DNA of 64,000 bases from Reddybacter sp041622675 (GCA_041622675.1 JBFJYH010000010.1:1-64000), one strand, 5' to 3'. Shown: positions 1-9,640, counted from the stretch's first letter. Program-made: numbers and translations. The notes: a model not told the origin generated them from the letters alone.

Positions 1-771
1 CACATCGCTCGGCAGGGGAATATCGCACTTCTCCATTAAGCCACGGGCAACATCGGTGAGCTCGTGTTCGCACAGCGATTGACCCACCGGCTTGCCTGCC
101 GCGGCCAAAAAGGTATTGGCGATACCGCCGCCGACAATGAGCTGATCAACCTTGTCAGACAGGGCTTCTAGCACTTCAAGTTTGGTCGAGACTTTAGCCC
201 CCCCAACAATGGCCACCACCGGGCGCTTGGGTGCCGCTAGGGCTTTCGACAACGCCGCGAGCTCACCCGCTAATAAAGGTCCAGCACAGGCGGCTTTAGC
301 AAAGCGCGCAACGCCGTGGGTTGAAGCCTGGGCCCGATGAGCCGTGCCGAAGGCATCCATCACAAAAATATCGCAGAGGCTGGCATAGGCTTTTGCCAGT
401 GCCTCGTCATTTTTTTTCTCACCCCGATTAAAACGGACATTTTCGAGCAGGGCAACGCTGCCACTGTCGACGTTCACACCACCGCGCCAATCACTAATCA
501 CCGGCACATCACAGCCGAGTAATTCGCCTAAGTGAGCTGCCACCGGCTGTAGTGAAAAGGCGCTATCGGCCTCGCCTTCAACCGGGCGACCCAGATGGGA
601 CATCAACACCACCTTGGCACCCGCAGCCATCGCCAGGCGAATAGTGGGTAGAGCAGCGCGAATGCGTGCATCCGAACTCACCACACCGTCTTTAATGGGT
701 ACATTTAAATCTTCACGTATCAACACGCGCTGGTTGGAGAGATCGAGATCTGTCATTAACTTGATAGTCAT
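1..771 (-). CDS. pgk: Phosphoglycerate kinase, 3' end cut off by window
   Basis: Glycolytic/gluconeogenic enzyme moving a phosphoryl group between 1,3-bisphosphoglycerate and ADP in the cytosol. The 257 visible residues begin MTIKLMTDLDLSNQRVLIRE, close to the start of E. coli Pgk, and carry the substrate-loop motifs DLNVP, SHLGRP, LLENVRFNRGE and VGGAKVSTK. The C-terminal ATP domain lies beyond base 1. ATG at 771 is preferred; an in-frame ATG at 756 is possible. It follows epd after about 110 bp on the same strand, giving the order tkt-epd-pgk known in many gammaproteobacteria. Truncation is only the window edge. Confidence 0.96.
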   Translation of the reverse strand, partial: MTIKLMTDLDLSNQRVLIREDLNVPIKDGVVSSDARIRAALPTIRLAMAAGAKVVLMSHLGRPVEGEADSAFSLQPVAAHLGELLGCDVPVISDWRGGVNVDSGSVALLENVRFNRGEKKNDEALAKAYASLCDIFVMDAFGTAHRAQASTHGVARFAKAACAGPLLAGELAALSKALAAPKRPVVAIVGGAKVSTKLEVLEALSDKVDQLIVGGGIANTFLAAAGKPVGQSLCEHELTDVARGLMEKCDIPLPSDV

Positions 772-883
772 TGTGCTGTTACTGCCCTCTACTAATTACA
801 GAATGTCGCTAATTACGGATTGTCATGTTGATGTTGCCCGGCCTGTTTGTCATCGGACTGCTAAAATTTTACCTATTCAAAAC

Positions 884-1909
884 TCAGCCTTTCCAAAACT
901 CGACAACGTCGAGCATTCGATTGGCATAGCCCCATTCGTTATCAAACCATAGGAGTACTTTAACTAGGCGCTGACCGCCGACGCGGGTCTGACTGGCATC
1001 GACAATGCCAGAATGGTCATCGTGATTAAAATCACACGAGGCTAGAGGCTCTTCAGTAAAGCCGAGAATTTGCCTCAGCGGTCCTTCGCTGGCAGCGCGA
1101 AGAATGGCGTTAACCGCTTCGCAGTTGGTGGTTTTTTGTACCTGCACAGACAAATCAATGGCCGAGACATTCTGCGTTGGCACGCGCATAGCCTGGGCCT
1201 CAAATCGCCCACTGAGCTCAGGCAAAATGCGGTCTATGCCCTTCGCCAAGCCCGTTTCAACGGGGATAATCGACTGAAAGGCGGCCCGTGTTTTACGCAG
1301 ATCGGTGTGATGGTAGGAGTCAAGCACCGGCTGGTCGTTCATTGCCGAGTGAATGGTGGTAATCACTCCCGCCTCGACACCCAGGGCATCGTGCAGTGCT
1401 TTAATAGCCGGTACTACGCAGTTAGTGGTGCAAGAAGCCGCAGAAATAATCTTGTGCTCGCCACTTAATCGCTGGTGATTAATGCCATAAACCACGGTGG
1501 CATCAATGTCGGCTTCGGCGGGCTGGGAAAACAGTACAGCCTTGGCACCAGCACTAATATGTTGCTGGGCAATACTTCGCTGGGCGAACGTGCCGGTACA
1601 TTCAAGCACGACGTCAATGGCATACTCTGCCCAGGGTAACTTCGCCAGCGATTGTTGATGACAGACAGAGATTTCACGGCCATCAACTAACAGGCATTCA
1701 CGACCATCGCCGGGCAACTCAACACGACCGGGAAAACGGCCGTGGGTAGAATCATAGCGGGTCAGGTAGGCAATGGTATCGAGGTCGGCCAACTCATTAA
1801 TCGCCACGACCTGCAACTTACTCCCTAACTGCTGGTGCCGCTCTTGTAATGCTCGCAACACACAGCGGCCCACCCGGCCGAAACCATTAATGGCTAAACG
1901 CAAGGTCAT
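884..1909 (-). CDS. epd: Erythrose-4-phosphate dehydrogenase (GapDH family)
   Basis: 341-residue NAD-dependent dehydrogenase. Epd oxidises D-erythrose 4-phosphate to 4-phosphoerythronate, the first step of the DXP-dependent pyridoxal phosphate route. The Rossmann motif INGFGRVGR is at the N-terminus and the catalytic cysteine sits in SAASCTTNC. The segment TTIHSAMNDQPVLD matches the HSAM-D-Q-V-D signature that separates Epd from glycolytic GAPDH. ATG start at 1909. It lies 15 bp after tkt, whose pathway supplies erythrose 4-phosphate, and before pgk, so the three are probably one transcript. GAPDH side activity cannot be excluded from sequence. Confidence 0.9.
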   Translation of the reverse strand: MTLRLAINGFGRVGRCVLRALQERHQQLGSKLQVVAINELADLDTIAYLTRYDSTHGRFPGRVELPGDGRECLLVDGREISVCHQQSLAKLPWAEYAIDVVLECTGTFAQRSIAQQHISAGAKAVLFSQPAEADIDATVVYGINHQRLSGEHKIISAASCTTNCVVPAIKALHDALGVEAGVITTIHSAMNDQPVLDSYHHTDLRKTRAAFQSIIPVETGLAKGIDRILPELSGRFEAQAMRVPTQNVSAIDLSVQVQKTTNCEAVNAILRAASEGPLRQILGFTEEPLASCDFNHDDHSGIVDASQTRVGGQRLVKVLLWFDNEWGYANRMLDVVEFWKG

Positions 1910-1924
1910 TGAAAAAGTGCCTGA

Positions 1925-3922
1925 CTAAGCCAGCAGTGCCTTGGCCCGGGCGACAACGTTGTCCACGGTGAAGCCAAAGTATTCCATTAGCTCGGGGCCG
2001 GGGGCTGAAGCACCAAAGGTGCTCATACCAATTACATCGCCATCGAGCCCAGTATATTTAGTCCAAAAGTCCTGATGTAGCGCTTCAACCGCGATGCGCT
2101 TGCGCACGCTTGAAGGCAGGACCGACTCACGATAAGCCGCATCTTGTGCGTCGAAAATTTCAGTGCAGGGCATGGAAACAACACGCACTTTACTGCCCTG
2201 TTCGCTGAGGGTTTGCGCCGCAGCAACAACCAGTTGCACTTCGGAGCCGGTGGCCAGCAAAATCAAATCGGGCTCGCCATCGCAATCGACGAGGGTATAA
2301 GCTCCTTTCGCTATGGCGGCGACCTGCTCGGCGGAACGTGTTTGATGCGGCAGACCCTGGCGGGTGAAGATCAATGCCGAGGGGCCGTCTTTACGCTCAA
2401 TAGCTGTTTTCCAGCACACTGCCGACTCAACGGTATCGCAAGGACGCCAGGTATTCATATTCGGTGTCGTACGTAGGCTAGTTAACTGCTCTACCGGCTG
2501 GTGCGTGGGGCCGTCTTCACCGAGGCCGATGGAGTCGTGGGTGAATACAAAAATGCTCTGCTGCTTCATTAATGCCGCCATACGCACGGCATTGCGACAG
2601 TATTCCATAAACACTAAAAAGGTCGCCCCGTAGTTAATAAAACCACCGTGCAATGCGATGCCGTTCATCATTGCCGCCATGCCGAATTCGCGCACGCCGT
2701 AGTAAAGATAGGTGCCAGAGGCATCCTCGGCGGAGACATCTTTACAACCCTTCCACATCGTATTATTGGAGCCGGCCAAGTCCGCCGAACCACCCAGTAG
2801 CTCAGGTAGCAGAGGGCCAAAAGCATCGAGACAGTTTTGCGAGGCCTTGCGCGTTGCGGGCGACTCACCTTTTGCCTGACATTCTTCCACATAGGCCTGG
2901 GCTTGTGCGGAAAAGTCGGCGGGTAATTCGCCATTCAGGCGACGCTGCAATTCAGCGGCTAAGGCAGGGTGAGCCTGAGCATAAGCTGCAAACCGCTGCT
3001 GCCATTCGGCCTCGGCCTTACTGCCTTTATCACTGGCTGACCAACCCTCATAAGTAGCATCGGGGATTTCAAAGGGGCCATGGGCCCAACCCAGCGCTTG
3101 CTTTGTAACGGCGATCTCTTCAGCACCGAGGGGTGCACCGTGACAACCTGCTGTACCCTGTTTGGCAGGCGAGCCAAAACCAATCACTGTTTGGCAACAA
3201 ATCAGTGTGGGCTTAGCGTTTTCATTGCGGGCCAGCTCTATCGCCGCTTTGATGGCGTCAGCATCATGGCCGTCAACTTTAGGAATCACCTGCCAGCCGT
3301 AGGCTTCAAAGCGGGCGGGGGTGTCATCGGTAAACCAGCCTTCAACTTCACCATCAATGGAAATGCCATTGTCATCGTAAAAGGCGATCAGCTTGCCCAG
3401 CTTGTGGGTACCCGCCAGCGAACAGACTTCGTGAGAGATGCCCTCCATCAAGCAACCATCGCCGAGAAAGGCATAAGTATGGTGATCAACAATCTCGTGG
3501 CCGGGTTGATTAAACTGCGCGGCGAGGATTTTCTCCGCCAACGCCATACCCACAGCATTGGCAATACCTTGGCCCAGAGGCCCGGTGGTGGTCTCGATAC
3601 CCGGCGCCTCGCCCAACTCGGGGTGGCCCGCTGTTTTGGAGTGCATCTGGCGGAAGTTTTTCAACTCCTGCAAGGGGAGGTCATAACCCGTGAGATGAAG
3701 CAGCGAATACAGCAGCATTGAACCATGTCCATTTGACAGAACAAAGCGATCGCGATCACCCCAGGCGGGATTGGCCGGGTTGTGGCAGAGATAATCGTTC
3801 CACAACACTTCGGCGATATCCGCCATTCCCATGGGCGCCCCGGGGTGGCCACTATTGGCCTGTTGGACGGCATCCATACTGAGCGCGCGTATAGCATTGG
3901 CAAGATCACGGCGGGATTGCAT
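1925..3922 (-). CDS. tkt: Transketolase
   Basis: 665-residue thiamine-diphosphate enzyme moving two-carbon ketol units between sugar phosphates in the pentose phosphate pathway; full family length. The N-terminal half carries ANSGHPGAPMGMADIAEVLW and the ThDP motif, from GDGCLMEGISHE to the paired Asn in FYDDNGISIDG. The pyrimidine-domain stretch GGSADLAGSN and the loop THDSIGLGEDGPTHQPVEQL are also present. ATG at 3922 has GGAG about 11 bases upstream. First gene of the leftward tkt-epd-pgk set and divergent from the methyl-cycle regulator at 4132; Pseudomonas has a similar arrangement. Confidence 0.97.
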   Translation of the reverse strand: MQSRRDLANAIRALSMDAVQQANSGHPGAPMGMADIAEVLWNDYLCHNPANPAWGDRDRFVLSNGHGSMLLYSLLHLTGYDLPLQELKNFRQMHSKTAGHPELGEAPGIETTTGPLGQGIANAVGMALAEKILAAQFNQPGHEIVDHHTYAFLGDGCLMEGISHEVCSLAGTHKLGKLIAFYDDNGISIDGEVEGWFTDDTPARFEAYGWQVIPKVDGHDADAIKAAIELARNENAKPTLICCQTVIGFGSPAKQGTAGCHGAPLGAEEIAVTKQALGWAHGPFEIPDATYEGWSASDKGSKAEAEWQQRFAAYAQAHPALAAELQRRLNGELPADFSAQAQAYVEECQAKGESPATRKASQNCLDAFGPLLPELLGGSADLAGSNNTMWKGCKDVSAEDASGTYLYYGVREFGMAAMMNGIALHGGFINYGATFLVFMEYCRNAVRMAALMKQQSIFVFTHDSIGLGEDGPTHQPVEQLTSLRTTPNMNTWRPCDTVESAVCWKTAIERKDGPSALIFTRQGLPHQTRSAEQVAAIAKGAYTLVDCDGEPDLILLATGSEVQLVVAAAQTLSEQGSKVRVVSMPCTEIFDAQDAAYRESVLPSSVRKRIAVEALHQDFWTKYTGLDGDVIGMSTFGASAPGPELMEYFGFTVDNVVARAKALLA

Positions 3923-4036
3923 CGAAACGATACTCCAGAAGAAAAAGGAGCGCCATTTTCCCGCACCCGCGCCGGGCAGTAAAGAACTCCTGTCGATTTA
4001 TGATAATTTCTATTCTGTTGGTGGATAGCTCATAAT

Positions 4037-4065
4037 GGCGGGTTCAACGCTCAACCTGCCTTTTT
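4037..4065 (+). terminator. Terminator-like hairpin upstream of the ArsR/methyltransferase gene
   Basis: GGCGGGTT (4037-4044) and AACCTGCC (4053-4060) form an 8-bp stem with one G-U pair around an 8-base loop, followed at once by five T on the plus strand. No plus-strand gene lies upstream in the divergent tkt/sahR region, so it would end a short leader or stray transcript. It may instead be a regulatory structure. Function is inferred. Confidence 0.4.
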
Positions 4066-4131
4066 AAAGACAGGAGGGCAAGCATCACCTTTTTTTGATA
4101 TTACAGGCCTGCTAATGTACAGTCCCGCGCC

Positions 4132-5112
4132 ATGACCGCTCACACCAACAACGACGCCCCAAGCCAGGCCGGTATTTCTTGCCTCAGCGCCCTGTGCAAG
4201 GCCGCCGGCGATGAGCTACGCTTGCAAATACTGCGCGTACTCCAGCGCGATGCCTTCGGCGTTCTCGAGCTAGCCAAAATGTTTGGCATTCGCCAGCCCG
4301 CCATGAGCCACCACCTAAAAGTGCTCGCCAAGGCAGGCCTGGTCGTGACACGCAAAGAAGGCACTAACATTTTTTATCGCCGCAACATCAATGACGGCAC
4401 CGAACTAGCTCTGTTGCGCGAACAAATTTTCACCCAACTCGATACTTGCGAGCTGCCCTCTGACGTCCTCGCCGAGGTGGCTCTTATTCACGAACACCGC
4501 TCCAACACCTCAAAAACCTTCTTCAAACTCAATGCCAAGGACTTCCGCCAACAACAGGATTTAATTGCCAGCTATTCACTCTATGGCGATGCGGTATTAG
4601 AACTGCTAGAAACTGAGCGTCACAAAGGAGCTCAATCTGTCCTCGAAATTGGCCCCGGAGAAGGCGAGCTATTGGCAGACCTCGCCCCCCGCTTTGAACA
4701 GGTCATCGCCCTAGACAACTCCCCTTCTATGCTCGAACGTGCAGCAAGCTTGGTAGGTAAAAAACTCGCGGACAACATCTGTTTTATTCTCGGCGAAACG
4801 AGCAGCCAGGCAGCGGCAGAAATCTCTGTCGACTGCACCACCTTAAACATGGTGCTTCACCATGTCGCGACCCCCGTCGACATGCTCAACGACATCTACC
4901 AACTTCTAAACCCCGGGGGCTCTTTAATCGTCACCGAGCTCTGCCAACACGACCAGGACTGGGTGCGCGACACCTGCGGAGACCTGTGGCTGGGCTTCTG
5001 CCCCGAAGAGCTCAGTATATGGGCTCGGGAAGTCGGCTTTAAAATAGGCGAGAGCGTCTACATGGCACAACGCAATGGCTTTAAAATCCAACTGCGAAAA
5101 TTTCATAAATAA
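4132..5112 (+). CDS. SahR-like ArsR-family regulator fused to a SAM-dependent methyltransferase domain
   Basis: 326 residues. The N-terminal winged helix (about residues 20-100) includes VLELAKMFGIRQPAMSHHLKVLAKAGLV. The C-terminal class I methyltransferase fold (about 140-320) has the SAM-binding motif VLEIGPGEGELLADLAP. ArsR-type regulators beside metK/ahcY are known as SahR, which senses S-adenosylhomocysteine and controls the methyl cycle; the C-terminal fold is likely the sensor rather than an active enzyme, by inference. It is directly upstream of metK, ahcY and metF, its expected targets. ATG 4132 is the first start in frame but has no clear Shine-Dalgarno; an unused AGGAGGG lies at about 4072. 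Confidence 0.85.
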   Translation: MTAHTNNDAPSQAGISCLSALCKAAGDELRLQILRVLQRDAFGVLELAKMFGIRQPAMSHHLKVLAKAGLVVTRKEGTNIFYRRNINDGTELALLREQIFTQLDTCELPSDVLAEVALIHEHRSNTSKTFFKLNAKDFRQQQDLIASYSLYGDAVLELLETERHKGAQSVLEIGPGEGELLADLAPRFEQVIALDNSPSMLERAASLVGKKLADNICFILGETSSQAAAEISVDCTTLNMVLHHVATPVDMLNDIYQLLNPGGSLIVTELCQHDQDWVRDTCGDLWLGFCPEELSIWAREVGFKIGESVYMAQRNGFKIQLRKFHK

Positions 5113-5169
5113 ACGCCTACGCAAGTAGCGCGACAACAAATTAGAACGGCAACAAAAAAGGAAAACTCG

Positions 5170-6324
5170 ATGAGTCAATACAGTATATTCACCTCCGAAT
5201 CTGTATCCGAGGGTCATCCCGACAAAATGGCTGATCAAATATCAGACGCCATTCTCGACGCTATTATTGGCGACGACCCCAACGCCCGTGTTGCCGTAGA
5301 AACTCTGGTCAAAACAGGTGTTGCAGTCGTCGCCGGTGAAGTGCGCACCAACACTTATGTCGATCTCGAGGACATTGTTCGCCAGGTGATTCTCGACATC
5401 GGCTACGACAGCTCCGACGTCGGCTTTGACGGCGCCACCTGCGCGGTACTCAACGCCATTGGCAAACAGTCTGTCGATATTGCCATTGGGGTCGATGAGG
5501 CCAGCGACAAAGACCTCGGCGCTGGCGACCAGGGATTAATGTTTGGCTATGCCACTAATGAAACCGACGTATTGATGCCTGCCCCCATTTTTTACGCCCA
5601 CCGGCTGGTCGAACGCCAAGCTTATTTGCGCAAGCACAAAATTCTTCCCTGGCTACGCCCTGATGCAAAGAGCCAAATCACCCTGCGTTATGAAAACGGT
5701 CTGCCCGTCGCCGTTGATGCGGTGGTTCTGTCCACCCAACACAGCCCCGATATTTCCCTGTCTGACCTGCAAGAAGCTGTGATGGAAGAAGTCATCAAAC
5801 CTATCTTGCCCGCCAAATGGCTGCACGCAGACACGCGCTACCACATCAACCCCACCGGGCAGTTTATTATTGGTGGCCCCATGGGCGATTGCGGTCTCAC
5901 TGGGCGCAAAATCATCGTCGACACTTACGGCGGCATGGCCCATCACGGCGGCGGCGCCTTTTCGGGCAAAGACCCTTCCAAGGTAGATCGCTCTGCCGCC
6001 TACGCCGGCCGTTATGTGGCGAAAAATATCGTCGCCTCCGGCCTCGCCGAGCGCTGTGAAATTCAAGTGTCCTACGCCATCGGCGTTGCCGAACCCACCT
6101 CCATTGCCGTCAACACTTACGGCACTGGTGTTATCGCCGATGAACGCATCTCCGAGCTGGTCACCAAGCATTTTGACCTACGCCCGGCCGGCCTTATCGA
6201 CATGCTGCAGCTAAAACGCCCCATCTACCGCCAAACCTCCGCCTACGGCCACTTTGGGCGGGAAGAAGCTGACTTCACCTGGGAAAAAACTGATAAAGCT
6301 GACGCCCTGCGAGCAGAAATTTAA
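5170..6324 (+). CDS. metK: S-adenosylmethionine synthetase
   Basis: 384 residues, the usual length. It makes SAM from methionine and ATP as a cytosolic homotetramer. Motifs: FTSESVSEGHPDKMADQISD at the N-terminus, GAGDQGLMFGYA, the metal/phosphate segment GDCGLTGRKIIVDTYGG and the P-loop-like GGGAFSGKDPSKVDRSAAY. ATG 5170 follows AAAAAAGGAAAA. Only 57 bp separate it from the regulator, too short for a full SAM riboswitch, so control probably acts through the adjacent regulator. Operon with ahcY and metF. Confidence 0.98.
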   Translation: MSQYSIFTSESVSEGHPDKMADQISDAILDAIIGDDPNARVAVETLVKTGVAVVAGEVRTNTYVDLEDIVRQVILDIGYDSSDVGFDGATCAVLNAIGKQSVDIAIGVDEASDKDLGAGDQGLMFGYATNETDVLMPAPIFYAHRLVERQAYLRKHKILPWLRPDAKSQITLRYENGLPVAVDAVVLSTQHSPDISLSDLQEAVMEEVIKPILPAKWLHADTRYHINPTGQFIIGGPMGDCGLTGRKIIVDTYGGMAHHGGGAFSGKDPSKVDRSAAYAGRYVAKNIVASGLAERCEIQVSYAIGVAEPTSIAVNTYGTGVIADERISELVTKHFDLRPAGLIDMLQLKRPIYRQTSAYGHFGREEADFTWEKTDKADALRAEI

Positions 6325-6409
6325 TCAACAGCTTTTTTAATACGAACAGAAAAACTACCGGCTGTGCCACTATGGCGCGCCCGAGCGACAATAATGAGAG
6401 GAAAAGATC

Positions 6410-7816
6410 TTGAGTAATTTTGACAAGGCAGAGGCATCAGCATCCGACTATAAAGTCGCCGACATCAGTCTCAGTGACTGGGGTCGCAAAGAGATTGAGA
6501 TCGCCGAAACAGAGATGCCCGCACTAATGGCTATTCGTGAAAAATACCATCATGAACAACCACTAGCCGGTGCCAAAATCCTCGGCTGCATTCACATGAC
6601 CATTCAAACCGCCGTGCTGATTGAAACCCTCGAATCCCTTGGTGCCGAAGTGCGCTGGTCGTCGTGCAACATTTTTTCCACTCAAGATCACGCTGCAGCA
6701 GCGATTGCCGCCAGCGGCGTCGCCGTGTATGCCTGGAAAGGTGAAACTGAAGAAGAGTACGAGTGGTGCATTGAGCAAACCATCTTAAAAAATGGCCAAC
6801 CATGGGACGCCAATATGGTTCTCGATGACGGCGGCGATTTAACGCAAATTCTTCACGACAAATACCCACAGGTACTCGACGCCGTTCACGGCGTCACTGA
6901 AGAGACCACGACTGGCGTACACCGCCTCTACGAAATGCTCGCAGCGGGGCAACTCAAAATACCCGCCATTAACGTCAATGACTCGGTGACCAAATCAAAG
7001 AACGACAATAAATACGGCTGCCGCCACAGCCTCAACGATGCCATTAAACGCGCCACCGACCACTTATTGGCCGGTAAAAAAGCGCTGGTTATCGGCTATG
7101 GCGATGTTGGCAAAGGCTCCGCCCAGTCGCTGTGCCAGGAAGGCATGATCGTTAAAGTCGCAGAAATCGATCCGATTTGTGCCATGCAAGCCTGCATGGA
7201 TGGCTTCGAGGTAGTTTCACCCTATATTGACGGCGTCAACACGGGCACGGCCGAGGGCATTAACAGAGCTCTGCTCGGCAGCACTGATCTAATTGTCACC
7301 ACCACCGGCAACGTGAATGTCTGCGATGCGCCAATGCTCACGGCTCTGAAGAGTGGCTGCGTGGTTGCCAATATCGGCCACTTCGACAATGAAATTGACA
7401 CGGCCTACACCCGTAAAAACTGGTTCTGGCAGGAAGTTAAACCCCAAGTGCACAAGGTCTATCGCGCCAAGACCATTGAAGCGGCCAACAACGATCATAT
7501 TTTGCTGCTCTCTGAGGGGCGACTGGTCAACCTCGGCAACGCCACGGGTCACCCCAGCCGCATTATGGACGGCTCCTTTGCCAATCAAGTGTTAGCGCAA
7601 ATTCACCTCTACGCACAGAAATTTGCCGACATGAACGAACAGGCCCAGAAGCAGGCACTGCGCGTTGAAGTACTGCCCAAGCACCTCGACGAAGAAGTCG
7701 CCGCGCACATGGTAAAAGGTTTTTCCGGCGTACTCACCCGGCTAACGCAGGCGCAAGCCAATTACATTAACGTCGACGTCGACGGGCCTTATAAAACCGA
7801 CGCTTATCGTTATTAA
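6410..7816 (+). CDS. ahcY: Adenosylhomocysteinase (TTG start)
   Basis: 468 residues. Hydrolyses S-adenosylhomocysteine to adenosine and homocysteine, clearing the inhibitory product of methylation. Signatures are the substrate-domain start VADISLSDWGRKEIEIAE, NVNDSVTKSKNDNKYGCRHS, the NAD motif VIGYGDVGKGSAQSL and the C-terminal YKTDAYRY. The start is TTG at 6410, with AGAGGA about six bases upstream, giving MSNFDKAEAS; no better ATG exists. The 85-bp gap after metK shows no SAH-riboswitch-like structure to me. Works with MetK and MetF to recycle the methyl carrier. Confidence 0.97.
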   Translation: MSNFDKAEASASDYKVADISLSDWGRKEIEIAETEMPALMAIREKYHHEQPLAGAKILGCIHMTIQTAVLIETLESLGAEVRWSSCNIFSTQDHAAAAIAASGVAVYAWKGETEEEYEWCIEQTILKNGQPWDANMVLDDGGDLTQILHDKYPQVLDAVHGVTEETTTGVHRLYEMLAAGQLKIPAINVNDSVTKSKNDNKYGCRHSLNDAIKRATDHLLAGKKALVIGYGDVGKGSAQSLCQEGMIVKVAEIDPICAMQACMDGFEVVSPYIDGVNTGTAEGINRALLGSTDLIVTTTGNVNVCDAPMLTALKSGCVVANIGHFDNEIDTAYTRKNWFWQEVKPQVHKVYRAKTIEAANNDHILLLSEGRLVNLGNATGHPSRIMDGSFANQVLAQIHLYAQKFADMNEQAQKQALRVEVLPKHLDEEVAAHMVKGFSGVLTRLTQAQANYINVDVDGPYKTDAYRY

Positions 7817-7889
7817 GTCACCCTTGCTATACCGTCGCACTCCGCAACACACTGACAACGGCATCAACTGAAGAGAAGTAATATTTGGC

Positions 7890-8744
7890 ATGTCTAAAGA
7901 CTGGTTATTAAGTTTTGAGTTCTTCCCACCAAAAACGCAGCCCGGCGCTGAAAAGCTGGCTCGTACCCGTGCAACACTGGCGCAACTGGCACCGGAATAT
8001 TTCTCAGTGACCTATGGCGCCGGTGGCTCAACCCGCGACAACACCCGAGATATCGTGTTGCAAACCCGTGCTGCCGGTCTCGACGTTATGCCCCATCTGT
8101 CATTTGCCTTCGGCGACGACGACACCAATGCAGTCAAAACACTGCTCGACACTTATCGTCAGGCCGGTGTTTCACGCCTGCTCGCCCTGCGCGGCGACCT
8201 GCCTAGCGACCCTGAAAGCACCCGCAAGCCCATCCATGCCAATGAGCTGGTTGCCTTTATTCGCGAGCACTTCGGCGAGCACTTTAAACTACAGGTAGCG
8301 GCTTATCCTGAAATTCATCCCGACGCAAAAAACTATCAGGATGACATTTACTGGCTCGGTGAGAAGTTTAAGGCCGGAGCGGACGGCGCCATCACCCAGT
8401 ATTTTTTCAATATCGATGCCTATTGGCACTTTCTCGACCAAGCGGCCAAAGCCGGGATCGACAAGCCCATCGTACCCGGCATTATGCCGATCACTAACTT
8501 CACCAACCTGGCCCGCTTCTCCGCCGGTTGCGGTGCAGAAATCCCCCGCTGGATGGTCAAAAAGTTCGAGCAATACGGCGATGACCAGGCCAGCATTGTG
8601 GCTTTTGGTGCCGATGTCATCACTCAGCTTTGCGAGCGCTTGCTAAAAGGTGGCGCACCGGGACTGCATTTTTACACCATGAATCAAGCCGAACCCAGTG
8701 TCGATATTCTCTCTCGCCTTGGTGTCAGCACCACCCAAAGTTAG
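7890..8744 (+). CDS. metF: Methylenetetrahydrofolate reductase
   Basis: 284-residue TIM-barrel flavoprotein. Reduces 5,10-methylenetetrahydrofolate to 5-methyltetrahydrofolate, the methyl donor for remethylating homocysteine. Typical family start LSFEFFPPKT, then SVTYGAGGSTRDNT, LLALRGDLP, and the FAD/folate-site segment AAYPEIHPDA. ATG 7890 has GAAGAGAAG upstream. It is third in the SAM-cycle operon, so homocysteine from AhcY and the methyl group from MetF would be made together. RsmE begins five bases after its stop. Confidence 0.96.
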   Translation: MSKDWLLSFEFFPPKTQPGAEKLARTRATLAQLAPEYFSVTYGAGGSTRDNTRDIVLQTRAAGLDVMPHLSFAFGDDDTNAVKTLLDTYRQAGVSRLLALRGDLPSDPESTRKPIHANELVAFIREHFGEHFKLQVAAYPEIHPDAKNYQDDIYWLGEKFKAGADGAITQYFFNIDAYWHFLDQAAKAGIDKPIVPGIMPITNFTNLARFSAGCGAEIPRWMVKKFEQYGDDQASIVAFGADVITQLCERLLKGGAPGLHFYTMNQAEPSVDILSRLGVSTTQS

Positions 8745-8749
8745 CCCCC

Positions 8750-9514
8750 ATGCGCGTGCCAAGAGTCTATCTCAACCAGGCCCTACACAGCGGGGCTGAA
8801 CTGACACTGGATAAAGCCGCCGCGCACTATCTTGTCTCCGTACTGCGCTTACGTGCCGGTGCCGCACTGACTGTATTTAACGGCAGCGGCGGTGAATACA
8901 CCGCCCTATTGCAGTCGGCAACTAATAAACAAGCGACCATTAGAGTCGAAAGCCACAGTTTCGGTGTACAACCCAGCCCCGTGCAACTCACCCTGGCGAT
9001 TGGCCTGTCGCGGGGCGAACGCATGGACTGGGTGATACAAAAAGCCGTCGAACTCGGCGTCAACACAGTCATTCCCCTGTTTACCGAGCGCTGCGAAGTC
9101 AAACTCAAGGGAGAGCGAGCTCTGAAAAAACAGGTCCACTGGCAACAAATTGCCATTAGTGCCTGCGAGCAAAGCCAACGCAATGATGTGCCTGTTATTA
9201 AACCTGCCCAGCTATTTGGTGAATATCTCACGACGACCGTAACACCCCCAACAAGCAACGTTACTGATTTGCGAGTGATACTCGACCCCAGGGCCGAGCA
9301 AAGCTTGGGTAGCACATTGCTCAAACAAAGCGTCCCTACAAAGACTGTCGTTTTACTCTCTGGCCCCGAGGGTGGCTTTAGCGATGGTGAAATCGAATTG
9401 GCTCAACAACAAGGTACTCTTTCAGTCGCCCTTGGCCCACGAGTCCTGCGCACCGAAACAGCACCACTGGCCGCCATAAGCATCGTACAGGCGCTCATTG
9501 GCGATATGACCTAA
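8750..9514 (+). CDS. rsmE: 16S rRNA m3U1498 methyltransferase
   Basis: 254 residues from ATG 8750 (MRVPRVYLNQALHSGAEL). SPOUT-class enzyme that methylates U1498 of 16S rRNA with SAM. It has the N-terminal PUA-like domain and the C-terminal knot motifs LSRGERMDWVIQKAVELGV, LLSGPEGGFSDGEIELA and LGPRVLRTETAPLAAISIVQ. A longer in-frame reading from 8630 lies inside metF and is rejected. Five bases separate it from metF, so it is probably co-transcribed as a SAM consumer. Confidence 0.95.
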   Translation: MRVPRVYLNQALHSGAELTLDKAAAHYLVSVLRLRAGAALTVFNGSGGEYTALLQSATNKQATIRVESHSFGVQPSPVQLTLAIGLSRGERMDWVIQKAVELGVNTVIPLFTERCEVKLKGERALKKQVHWQQIAISACEQSQRNDVPVIKPAQLFGEYLTTTVTPPTSNVTDLRVILDPRAEQSLGSTLLKQSVPTKTVVLLSGPEGGFSDGEIELAQQQGTLSVALGPRVLRTETAPLAAISIVQALIGDMT

Positions 9515-9640
9515 GCAACGACGAACACCCAACCCCAATCATTTTTCCCTCGCCATACCCAATCACTCTCGCACAACGCTTATACTCTTTATTAAACGGG
9601 CAAATTTGCGCCTGAATAATACGCGACAATGGGGCCTACT

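Noticed and set aside
3080..3721. Plus-strand reading frame of 213 codons
   Set aside because: Antisense to transketolase, which has full motifs.
4072..4090. Strong AGGAGGG as start of a small gene
   Set aside because: No ATG, GTG or TTG at a usable distance.
5113..5169. SAM/SAH riboswitch upstream of metK or ahcY
   Set aside because: The gaps (57 and 85 bases) are too short or show no matching pattern.
5653..6171. Minus-strand reading frame of 172 codons
   Set aside because: Antisense to metK; no homology features.
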